From a virus: 64,000 nt of DNA. This document shows, piece after piece, positions 7,384-13,650 of the stretch (the stretch's first letter is position 1; each line of letters begins with the position of its first letter). Made by a program: the position numbers and the translations under genes. The notes below the pieces were generated by a model. The model saw only the letters and a program-made list of their open reading frames with translations, made no database searches and was not told the DNA's origin. The stretch is from IMG/VR virus record IMGVR_UViG_3300025009_000098, positions 1-64,000 of that record; one strand, written 5' to 3'.

Positions 7384-7424
7384 CTACTACTACTATACTA
7401 TTTTAAGAATATATATATATAGGA
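7384..7424. repeat. AT microsatellite patch
   Basis: Repeated ACT triplets (7384-7396) followed by an (AT)n tract ending near 7422, right after a T-run (7372-7379). Such easily melted DNA is typical of unwinding elements; function here is unproven. Confidence 0.5.
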
Positions 7425-7544
7425 CTTCATTAGTTTTTTCTCTCAGGGCTGGCATCCCGCCACCTGTGCAAAACCCCCCCAATCACGGTTTTGCGTCAAT
7501 TTACCTTGTAAAAAGGTCGTTTTTACCTCCAAAAACACTACAAA

Positions 7545-7563
7545 ATGTATCACGCTATTACAC
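7545..7563 (+). repeat. 19-nt inverted repeat, left arm
   Basis: ATGTATCACGCTATTACAC. The right arm at 7829-7847 is its reverse complement with one mismatch (18 of 19). The 265 nt between hold the GC-richer segment with the possible ORF 7591-7770. Confidence 0.6.
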
Positions 7564-7590
7564 AAAAACTGCACAGAACAGCCTCAACTA

Positions 7591-7770
7591 TCAGTTTGAC
7601 TGATGAGCGTCGGCTTTGACCTCCTCGTCTCGCCTTGCCTCGACGACCTCCGAGCGAAAGTTTTTGACCTCCTCCGGCCCGACTTGCGACACGGTTTAGC
7701 CTGCCCTAACGATTTTTTCACACAACTTTTCACTTCGGCTTCGACCTCCGAAAAACGGCGTTTCGTGCAT
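7591..7770 (-). other. Doubtful small ORF, interrupted by one stop
   Basis: On the minus strand ATG 7770 has AGGGGG 5 nt upstream and reads 24 codons (MHETPFFGGRSRSEKLCEKI and on) to TAA at 7698-7696. The same frame then continues from GTG 7692 for 33 codons rich in Glu-Val pairs (SQVGPEEVKNFRSEVVEARR) to TGA at 7593-7591. Either two tiny peptides, a gene broken by one stop, or chance. Local GC content is visibly higher than in the flanks. The repeated GACCTCC words here on the plus strand correspond to the Glu-Val codons. Confidence 0.25.
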
Positions 7771-7828
7771 TTTACCCCCTAAGTGCTGTAAAGTCCTACT
7801 CTGTAGTAGAAATCCTTATACTAAAGTC

Positions 7829-7847
7829 GTGTAATAGCCTGATACAT
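7829..7847 (-). repeat. 19-nt inverted repeat, right arm
   Basis: GTGTAATAGCCTGATACAT, reverse complement of 7545-7563 with a single mismatch. The two arms flank the segment 7564-7828. Confidence 0.6.
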
Positions 7848-7875
7848 ACATTTCAAATTGCCGGTTTTGCAGGTT

Positions 7876-7909
7876 ACTTGTACGGCTTTTGTAATAAAAC
7901 CGTACAAGT
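7876..7909. terminator. Strong hairpin downstream of leftward gene 7932-8225
   Basis: ACTTGTACGG-C-TTTT and AAAACCGTACAAGT form a 14-bp stem with one bulged C around a 5-nt loop. It lies 23 nt beyond the stop of gene 7932-8225, where a leftward terminator would be expected, but no T-run follows on the minus strand. The arm word CGTACAAGTA also occurs at 7149-7158, so a protein-binding role is also possible. Confidence 0.5.
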
Positions 7910-7931
7910 AAGGTCGTTTCCAGTGTGTCAG

Positions 7932-8225
7932 TTATTCCCCTTTTTCGGCTGTAACCTCGATACCGCTAAGGAAAGCGGTCATCCAGGTATACAGCTGCCG
8001 TTTCGTGCCGTATCCATCGGTTGATATCCTTCGAACCCCTCCGCCATCCGTCTGGATCTCCTCCAGGGCGACACCGCCGTACGCGCCCGAGATATGAAAA
8101 TTGCCAAGGTTGGCCTTAAACTTCCCGTTTTCATCCTTGCCGTATGGCGTCTCGGGCCGGTTGAGCGCTCGGTTGATCCTGGATACAAGGTGTTCAAGAT
8201 CTTTCTGTGTTATTCTTTGGCTCAT
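7932..8225 (-). CDS. Conserved small phage protein of unknown function
   Basis: 97 residues: ITQKDLEHLVSRINRALNRPETPY, then LGNFHISGAYGGVALEEI and a C-terminal helix. I recognise this arrangement (Q-x-DLE helix, GNFHISGAYGG core, LY-x-WM-x-AF tail) from many phage genomes, where it is uncharacterised. GAGGTG precedes ATG 8225, and ATGA overlaps the stop of the 40-codon gene before it. Confidence 0.7.
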   Translation of the reverse strand: MSQRITQKDLEHLVSRINRALNRPETPYGKDENGKFKANLGNFHISGAYGGVALEEIQTDGGGVRRISTDGYGTKRQLYTWMTAFLSGIEVTAEKGE

Positions 8226-8344
8226 ATCTTCACCTCAAAAATATAGAAATAAACAGTCTGCAGCCTGGCCGATACCGACAAACGGAAATAGCCAGGTTGC
8301 ACCATTAATCGCTTGAGTGCTTGGCTTATCAATATGTGTCTCAT
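8222..8344 (-). CDS. 40-aa basic hypothetical peptide
   Basis: MRHILISQALKRLMVQPGYF and 20 more residues. Its start overlaps the upstream stop (ATGA at 8344) and its stop overlaps the downstream start (ATGA at 8225). That tight nesting is the main argument that it is translated. No family is recognised. Predicted to be beta-rich after a basic N-terminal helix. Confidence 0.5.
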   Translation of the reverse strand: MRHILISQALKRLMVQPGYFRLSVSARLQTVYFYIFEVKI

Positions 8345-8712
8345 TTGATCACCCGTACAGACTTGAAAGGTTTGTAAGACACTGCCATACCAGACAGCGA
8401 CCGGGATGAGTGTATTTGTAAGTGGCAAGGCATGAACCCAGTAGACTTGCCGACATTGAACCTATACGGCTTGCCTCCGTCCGATACTTCGACGCGGTGA
8501 CCTTCAAGGCCAATTAATGAAGGGTTCAACCAAGCGCTTGACCGCCATCCGGTTTCCGCATTCTTTTTCCGCGCTATCTCCTGCAGATCAGTATAATAAC
8601 CGTACAAGGCCATTAATTCATTTTCTGCAGGCGGTACGGGCACAGGCATATTCAACTCAATAGCTAAGCGCTTTGTAATGTCAAAACAGACATCGATTGA
8701 TAAGATTTTCAT
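8341..8712 (-). CDS. Hypothetical phage protein
   Basis: 123 residues. Helical N-terminal half (DVCFDITKRLAIELNM, ELMALYGYYTDLQEIARKK), then WLNPSLIGLEGHRVEVSDG with a small C-terminal beta part. ATG 8712 has AGGAGG upstream; a longer in-frame start is rejected. Located in the small leftward operon 7932-8974. Function unknown. Confidence 0.6.
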   Translation of the reverse strand: MKILSIDVCFDITKRLAIELNMPVPVPPAENELMALYGYYTDLQEIARKKNAETGWRSSAWLNPSLIGLEGHRVEVSDGGKPYRFNVGKSTGFMPCHLQIHSSRSLSGMAVSYKPFKSVRVIK

Positions 8713-8728
8713 AGTCGTATCCTCCTGA

Positions 8729-8974
8729 TTAAATATTGAATTTGTTTTTACATTCGTCGTCAAGCGCTTCGCCATACTCATAAGCCATTATGCACGAGCT
8801 GCAGAGCTTAATGTCGTAATGCTCCCAGGTATTCGTTGAAGCATTAAAGAAAGATGCTTTTGATTCATAGCAGTTATTACCGAGATGATTATTGCAGTTG
8901 TCGCAACCACTCCAATAAAATCCCGCTTCCTCTTCTGACCATAATGCTGTGATGGTATCGTCGTTAATCTTCAT
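8729..8974 (-). CDS. Small zinc-finger-like protein
   Basis: 81 residues; Cys pattern CDNC-x5-NNC near residues 24-35 and C-x2-C (CSSC) near residue 58, consistent with a zinc-binding fold. AAGGAG precedes ATG 8974. It is the first gene of the leftward operon next to the strand switch, after the promoter at 9023-9051. No known family is recognised. Confidence 0.6.
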   Translation of the reverse strand: MKINDDTITALWSEEEAGFYWSGCDNCNNHLGNNCYESKASFFNASTNTWEHYDIKLCSSCIMAYEYGEALDDECKNKFNI

Positions 8975-8987
8975 AGTCGTATCTCCT

Positions 8988-9004
8988 TTTGTTTGGTGGT
9001 TTAC
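8988..9004 (+). promoter_or_regulatory. 17-nt operator-like motif, site 5
   Basis: TTTGTTTGGTGGTTTAC, between the 9023-9051 promoter and the ribosome-binding site of gene 8729-8974. It would be transcribed in the leader. Slightly degenerate (T for A at position 7). Confidence 0.4.
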
Positions 9005-9022
9005 AATCAAACTGTATAATTT

Positions 9023-9051
9023 AGTGTAAGGGACGTAACATAAAGATGCAA
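9023..9051 (-). promoter_or_regulatory. Putative leftward promoter at the strand switch
   Basis: Minus strand TTGCAT (9051-9046), 17-nt spacer, TACACT (9028-9023), then TTATACAG just downstream. It lies 49 nt upstream of ATG 8974. Operator-like sites lie on both sides (8988-9004 and 9079-9095). Confidence 0.5.
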
Positions 9052-9078
9052 GGTTTTATTGCGTGATTGACGTTTTTA

Positions 9079-9095
9079 TTTGTTACTCGGTTTAC
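9079..9095 (+). promoter_or_regulatory. 17-nt operator-like motif, site 3
   Basis: TTTGTTACTCGGTTTAC, upstream (leftward sense) of the 9023-9051 promoter and directly next to the tandem array that begins at 9103. Confidence 0.5.
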
Positions 9096-9102
9096 ATGAT
9101 TG

Positions 9103-9320
9103 CCAGGGCGCAGCTCGTGCATAGCCAGGGCGCAGCTCGTGCATAGCCAGGGCGCAGCTCGTGCATAGCCAGGGCGCAGCTCGTGCATAGCCAGGGCGCA
9201 GCTCGTGCATAGCCAGGGCGCAGCTCGTGCATAGCCAGGGCGCAGCTCGTGCATAGCCAGGGCGCAGCTCGTGCATAGCCAGGGCGCAGCTCGTGCATAG
9301 CCAGGGCGCAGCTCGTGCAT
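9103..9320. repeat. Ten-copy 22-bp tandem repeat (iteron-like array)
   Basis: Units begin at 9103, 9125, 9147, 9169, 9191, 9213, 9235, 9257, 9279 and 9301. Nine are complete and identical; the tenth lacks its last two bases. The unit begins CCAGGGCGCAGCTCGTGC and ends ATAG. 22 bp is close to two helical turns, so all copies face one side of the helix. On the minus strand all three frames stay open through the array, which explains the long overlapping reading frames there; I regard them as artefacts. Iteron origins, packaging sites or regulatory arrays look like this. Confidence 0.9.
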
Positions 9321-9384
9321 GTATGCTCTACGCTCTCCGGCCTGGGATCGTCGGCGCTCGGTTGCCTGGCCGAAGGCGCGTAGC

Positions 9385-9457
9385 GGGGAGGGGCATAGGG
9401 GCGGGGGTAGGGAGAGATTCCAGGAGGGGCGGCAGGGGGGCAGGAGGGGAGGGAGGG
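9385..9457 (+). other. G-run cluster with G-quadruplex potential
   Basis: Runs of G at 9385-9388, 9390-9393, 9398-9401, 9403-9407 and 9410-9412 satisfy the usual G3+N1-7 quadruplex rule. A second set follows at 9426-9429, 9435-9440, 9446-9449, 9451-9453 and 9455-9457. All G runs are on the plus strand, in non-coding DNA between the tandem array and the late operon. Confidence 0.65.
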
Positions 9458-9521
9458 CCACATTCACTCATGCACGCTCTCACACCAAAGACCTCAGAGC
9501 CTCCATTTTTTGTTACGTACC

Positions 9522-9665
9522 TAACATTCCCCAGTAATCCCAGCTACTTACCCCCCAAAACCCTAACAACCTCCGCCAAAAATCCTACCACAAAATTAGT
9601 CACCCCAAACACCCAAAAGCCTAACAACGCAGCAATCCCCTACAGAAGTATCACCCATCTACACT
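9522..9665 (+). other. A/C-rich, almost G-free leader
   Basis: The segment is nearly devoid of G on the plus strand (runs such as ACCCCCCAAAACCC), in sharp contrast with the G-rich stretch before it. It contains no ORF that I trust. An unstructured transcript leader or a single-strand-binding or packaging region are options. Confidence 0.5.
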
Positions 9666-9672
9666 TTTTTAC

Positions 9673-9701
9673 TTGCATTTCCTGCATAAAAACGCTACGA
9701 C
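9673..9701 (+). promoter_or_regulatory. Weak candidate promoter of the late operon
   Basis: TTGCAT (9673-9678), 17-nt spacer, TACGAC (9696-9701). The predicted start, about 9708, would coincide with ATG 9709, giving a leaderless mRNA, which fits the lack of a Shine-Dalgarno there. The -10 is a poor match. Confidence 0.3.
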
Positions 9702-9708
9702 CTTTAGT

Positions 9709-10245
9709 ATGAGCCTCGCAGACTACAACCCCAAGTTAGAAGATGATCTCTCCGACCTCCTCAGCGTGGAGTACGACGAGTCTCCCACCGTGGATTACGA
9801 CACCAACCGCGACCTGACCCTTACCGGCTCAGTCTCCAACCGCAGTCATCACCGAAAAGAACAAGCCTCCGCCAACCAGTGGGACCCCAGGCTCATCCTC
9901 GATCTCGCCCTCGGCATTGAGGACACCCGGGATATCCTCACCAGGTACGGCCTCACTGACAACGACTATATCGTCCTCTGTGGCTCCCGGGTGTTCAGAC
10001 AGGAGCTGGCGGTCACCATCCGCGACGTCCATGAGAACGGGTTGCCTTTCAGGGCGAAAGCCCGGGTACAGGCTGAGGCATACCTGGAGGTGATCAACGA
10101 CCTGGTTTACAATGAGACCACGCCGGCCACGACGAAACTCGAGGCGATCAGGTCGACGGTGCGCTGGGCCAACCTGGAGCCCAAGGAAGACAAGAGCGAG
10201 AGCGGCAACACCCAAGCTCAAATTAATGTTTCAATCAATTTCTAA
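9709..10245 (+). CDS. Probable terminase small subunit
   Basis: 178 residues starting MSLADYNPKLEDDLSDLL, an acidic N-terminus, then a helical core (RLILDLALGIEDTRDILTRYG, with NDYIVLCGSRVFRQELAVTI and TKLEAIRSTVRWANLEPKED). The LALG-ED-x3-ILxRYG and KA-x10-Y pattern resembles small-terminase or DNA-packaging proteins of T7-like and related podoviruses. ATG 9709 has no Shine-Dalgarno; a TTG-started extension to 9673 is rejected. It is the first late gene, immediately beside the repeat and G4 region, but 12.6 kb from terL, an unusual split. Could instead be a small DNA-binding structural protein. Confidence 0.55.
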   Translation: MSLADYNPKLEDDLSDLLSVEYDESPTVDYDTNRDLTLTGSVSNRSHHRKEQASANQWDPRLILDLALGIEDTRDILTRYGLTDNDYIVLCGSRVFRQELAVTIRDVHENGLPFRAKARVQAEAYLEVINDLVYNETTPATTKLEAIRSTVRWANLEPKEDKSESGNTQAQINVSINF

Positions 10246-10257
10246 GGAGCCCACCCC

Positions 10258-10581
10258 ATGCCAGTAGGATACCCCCTCACCCCGCAAACAACCGCAGCCA
10301 CCTCGGAAGTCATCGACTTAACCCGTGACCCGTTCCCGAAGACCATCTACGCCGTCGGGCCCTTTGGAGCAAACACCATCGCCGTCAATGTCGTCACCGC
10401 AGTCGATGCCAACGGCGATGCCTCGGCTGTTCTGCCCCTCTACGACGACACCGGCGCCGCGGTAACCATCACCGCCACCTCCCAGCCGTTGATGGTCGAG
10501 AGCCCGGTCCTGCTGCAGTTCGTCAAGACTGAGAGCGTGGGGGCCACCATCGGCGTCGCCCTGGTGGAAAAAGGCCAATGA
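10258..10581 (+). CDS. Small virion-type hypothetical protein
   Basis: 107 residues, low in Lys, Trp and Cys and rich in Thr, Ala, Val and Pro (MPVGYPLTPQTTAATSEVID). Predicted all-beta, typical of small head, neck or fibre-associated proteins. AAGGAG precedes ATG 10258 and ATGA overlaps the next gene. No family is recognised. Confidence 0.6.
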   Translation: MPVGYPLTPQTTAATSEVIDLTRDPFPKTIYAVGPFGANTIAVNVVTAVDANGDASAVLPLYDDTGAAVTITATSQPLMVESPVLLQFVKTESVGATIGVALVEKGQ

Positions 10582-12800
10582 GCACCGTCACCAGGAACAT
10601 CTTCAAGTCCATCTGCGGCAGGACCGGCAGGGGAGTGACCGGCGGAGCAGACCGGCCGTTCTGGGCGCAGGACCTGCAGACCGGCACCCTCCTGGCGTAT
10701 TACAAGGGAGACATCGTAGGCGGCCGCCTCCAAGCCTACCGCCCACTCGGGTCAGCCACTCCCCAGGTCAAAGGCAGCTTATTCAGCGTAGCCGTCCCCG
10801 AAGGTGTGCCCTACACCGGCCTGCTCACGACAGACGTAATCACCGCAAGCGGCACTGCCCCAACCTGCGCGGTAGATGGAACCCTGAGCATGACCGCGAA
10901 CTTTTGGGATATGTCCATCCATCGGGACGGAGCGCTCTGGGCGTACCTGCCGGGGATAAATATCGGCGCTACGTTTGAGTTGGATGCGAGCGGGAATGGG
11001 CATCACCTGTACCTTACGACTACGACGATTGTCGAGGTGGTTGATGGCACTGGGACGAACTGGTGCAATGAGATGGGATTCGCTGTGGCTGATGGGTCGC
11101 AGTATCTCAGTGATACTGATGGTGGCGTGATATTGCCAGGAAGCAGAATCCCAGTATTAATTGATGGTTCTGGTTGTGCTTCATATTCCATCACAGCAGG
11201 GGATATCCCGGAGGAAGTTGTAAGCCTGTGGAATGCTTCTACGCCTACAGCCTCTGTTTCTGGTCCTGCCCCTGAATACTCATCAGCCTCCCAGCAGCCC
11301 GACGCCAACGGCAATCTCGTTGACTGGCCGAATTACATCGCTACACGCGGAGTCGAGGTTCACCCTGCTTATACTCAGCTAGCCCAGAATAGCAAACTTC
11401 TTAACGCGGTAGCAGGCTCGCCCGGCACCGGCCCGGATAACTGGACATACACAGTAGTTGATACTCCATCCCTCGCAGTCACGGCCAGGACAGTAGGCAA
11501 TTCCCTGACGTTCAGCGGCACAGCATCGCGGGGATATCTCAGTATGACGCAGGCAATGGCTGCTCTGTCAGTCTACACGTTCTCGTTCAATGCGATCTGC
11601 GACGGTGTTCTACAGATTGACGAGATTCAGTATTGCTCGCTCACTGGCGGAACTATCGTTGTCTCAATGGACGGGGTTGTCGTTGCTGATGAGAATGCTG
11701 TACCATCTGCCGGGGTTCATGCGTTCTCAATCAAGGTTACAGCCGGGGCCGTAGGTGATACTGCTGCTTTCAGGTTTGGCCTTGGCGCGAGTGCTGTAGC
11801 GACCGGGACTGTAACGGTCTATGAGCCTCAACTTGTCCTCGGGGCCTACGTTCTGCCGTATGCGGCAAGTGGAGTGGGCGCGACTGTTGCCACTGCCTCC
11901 ACAGCAGCCACCAGCGCGGGTAATGGCCTGGCTATCCCGCTGGATGCGAGGATGAGGGAGTGCCTTGAGAGGTCAGTGACTGATGGGATGGAGTTGATAC
12001 CTAATGGTGATTTCTCTGCAGGGCTTACTGGGGGATGGACTACATCGAACTGGAGTGTAGTGGCTGGAGTAGCCATAGGAGGTAATGGAGGGGCTCTACT
12101 TACTACGAGTGCTTTTGCCGCGCAAGTTGGAAAAGCATATCTTGTAAATTTTACTGTTCTGGCAACCCAGTATCTAAACGTCAGTGTAGGTGGGGTCTCA
12201 CAAGTTTATTATGCTCCTACTGTTGTGAGTAAAGTAGTTGTTGCTACATCTACAGCGGGGATAACTTTTACCCCGGGCGGGGCGATTCCCTCCCAAATCG
12301 ACAACATCTCCATCCAGCGTCTCGCCCCCAGTGTATTCACAGCAGCAGCATTGTGCTGGATGGGAGTGGGGAATGCTGATCTTCCAGCAGGAGTGTCAAC
12401 GACAGTTCCTGTCCTAACTCTGAGAGACACCACGACAGGTCCGAGCTTTTGTCAGCAATCCTCTGGTGGACTTGGTAGTTCTCAACGAGCATTGGATGGA
12501 ACTACAGAGACAGCTATTTTTCAATCTTGGAACCGTGGAGAAGTCCACCTCAAGGTAGTTCAGACCAACGCCCTCGGCACACAGTTCCGAGTAGGCAATC
12601 GCCGATATACCAGCGCAATGGTGCCGATAGATGCGCTGACCTGGGATGTATGGGCAAACTATGATGGCAGCATGAATCCACTGACTCACTTGAGGTTCGG
12701 GTATACCAGCACAGTGCCTCTAGGATTCTTGCAGACTCAGGTGTGGAATAAGAGTTGCGCTGATGCTGAAATCCTCAACTTGTTGAGGTACGCATCATGA
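10578..12800 (+). CDS. Large fibre-like or adhesin protein
   Basis: 740 residues, Ser/Thr/Gly/Ala-rich and beta-sandwich in character. The region about 468-570 (MELIPNGDFSAGLTGGWTTS, IDNISIQRLAP) is the pattern of carbohydrate-binding modules; a similar block occurs near 280-420 (DNWTYTVVDTPSL ... YEPQLVLG). The extreme C-terminus (LRFGYTSTVPLGF ... DAEILNLLRYAS) looks LamG or concanavalin-like. It is likely a receptor-binding or sugar-binding tail protein. ATGA overlaps link it to both neighbours. Assigned from composition and motifs only. Confidence 0.65.
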   Translation: MSTVTRNIFKSICGRTGRGVTGGADRPFWAQDLQTGTLLAYYKGDIVGGRLQAYRPLGSATPQVKGSLFSVAVPEGVPYTGLLTTDVITASGTAPTCAVDGTLSMTANFWDMSIHRDGALWAYLPGINIGATFELDASGNGHHLYLTTTTIVEVVDGTGTNWCNEMGFAVADGSQYLSDTDGGVILPGSRIPVLIDGSGCASYSITAGDIPEEVVSLWNASTPTASVSGPAPEYSSASQQPDANGNLVDWPNYIATRGVEVHPAYTQLAQNSKLLNAVAGSPGTGPDNWTYTVVDTPSLAVTARTVGNSLTFSGTASRGYLSMTQAMAALSVYTFSFNAICDGVLQIDEIQYCSLTGGTIVVSMDGVVVADENAVPSAGVHAFSIKVTAGAVGDTAAFRFGLGASAVATGTVTVYEPQLVLGAYVLPYAASGVGATVATASTAATSAGNGLAIPLDARMRECLERSVTDGMELIPNGDFSAGLTGGWTTSNWSVVAGVAIGGNGGALLTTSAFAAQVGKAYLVNFTVLATQYLNVSVGGVSQVYYAPTVVSKVVVATSTAGITFTPGGAIPSQIDNISIQRLAPSVFTAAALCWMGVGNADLPAGVSTTVPVLTLRDTTTGPSFCQQSSGGLGSSQRALDGTTETAIFQSWNRGEVHLKVVQTNALGTQFRVGNRRYTSAMVPIDALTWDVWANYDGSMNPLTHLRFGYTSTVPLGFLQTQVWNKSCADAEILNLLRYAS

Positions 12801-13324
12801 GCCCAGAACTCAACAGAGGTAAACTGATCCGGGGATATTTCATCGTCAACCCAAACAAGCCCGACCGTCTATTCGGGGCGAGGTGGCTGCACTCATGGCC
12901 CTGCGGCACCTTCGTCAATGCTCAAGGCACCCTCAAGGGTGTGACGTTCTTCATGTTCTACGAGGACGAACTGAACGACCAGGCTGACGGCAGATTTAAG
13001 GAGTCCCTGGACATCGACATGCAGATGGCAGATACCATCCCGGCAGATGAGATACTGGGGGATCTGGTCAAGCGTATCCCACTCTCTGCTGCCAAGATTG
13101 CCAAACTCGACCCGCAGCAACAACTGATCATCGCTGAGAAGTACCCTACAGGATTTCTGCCCAACAAGGCTATTGTCACGAGGGACATGATTAAGCTCAC
13201 TCCGCAATGGCTTGGCAGGACACTGAAGCAGGCGATTAAGGACAGGCCGAATATCTGGCAACCAACCACAGTAGATGGGGTCGAGGTTGCGAACGTGTGG
13301 AAATGCTCATTGGAGGAACTATGA
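12797..13324 (+). CDS. Hypothetical protein of the fibre cluster
   Basis: 175 residues, mixed alpha/beta, soluble, no signal peptide. N-terminal GKLIRGYFIVNPNKPDRLFGARW, then helical PADEILGDLVKRIP and LDPQQQLIIAEKYPTGF. Coupled to the fibre gene by ATGA, so possibly a fibre chaperone or assembly factor (inference from position). No family is recognised. Confidence 0.55.
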   Translation: MSPELNRGKLIRGYFIVNPNKPDRLFGARWLHSWPCGTFVNAQGTLKGVTFFMFYEDELNDQADGRFKESLDIDMQMADTIPADEILGDLVKRIPLSAAKIAKLDPQQQLIIAEKYPTGFLPNKAIVTRDMIKLTPQWLGRTLKQAIKDRPNIWQPTTVDGVEVANVWKCSLEEL

Positions 13325-13650
13325 TACGATCACCAATAACCACACCCGGCCCCCTCAACGTCTCAGCCACCATCACAGCAGGCACCACCTACCCGGATAT
13401 CACGATCAAGGCCCCCCTCGGCCCGAAGTTTCAGGCAATCACCGGCTTGACGAACAACGCCGCCATAGACCTCGCCACGTTTGTCAACACGGATCAGGTG
13501 ATATTCGGACCACGTGGCGGGTTTATTTACAAAGATGCTGTATCGGCAGCAAAACTGGCGCAGGCTGAACAGTATTTAGGGGTTGTCCCTGTACCTCTTG
13601 AGATGCCAGATACCTTAGAAATGACCGATACTTTGGAGATGAGAGAATGA
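13321..13650 (+). CDS. Small beta-rich protein with DTLEM repeats
   Basis: 109 residues. Start ATG 13321 is fixed by ATGA overlap with the previous stop; an earlier in-frame start is rejected. The body is Thr/Ile-rich and the C-terminus carries three near-repeats (PLEMP, DTLEMT, DTLEMR). Its stop overlaps the next start (ATGA). Likely virion-associated; function unknown. Confidence 0.55.
   Translation: MIRSPITTPGPLNVSATITAGTTYPDITIKAPLGPKFQAITGLTNNAAIDLATFVNTDQVIFGPRGGFIYKDAVSAAKLAQAEQYLGVVPVPLEMPDTLEMTDTLEMRE

Larger units (their letters stand above)
7083..7590. other. Gene-poor AT-rich regulatory stretch
   Basis: No convincing ORF in either strand. It is visibly AT-rich and holds an imperfect 17-nt inverted repeat (7274-7290 with 7323-7339), a microsatellite patch (7384-7424), an 8-bp hairpin GCAAAACC/GGTTTTGC (7468-7475 with 7487-7494), one CGTACAAGTA word (7149-7158) and the left arm of a 19-nt inverted repeat (7545-7563). 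It lies between two leftward gene blocks and could hold an origin or a regulatory RNA (inference). Confidence 0.55.

Noticed and set aside
7618-7749. GACCTCC words as an iteron set
   Set aside because: Spacing is irregular and the words are partly explained by Glu-Val codons on the minus strand.
9103-9320. CRISPR array
   Set aside because: The repeats are directly adjacent with no spacers, and no cas genes are present.
9021-9467. Long minus-strand ORFs over the tandem array (148, 123 and 66 aa)
   Set aside because: 22 bp is not a multiple of 3, so the repeat is read in all three frames; all are open by chance of repeat content, with no codon-usage or homology support.
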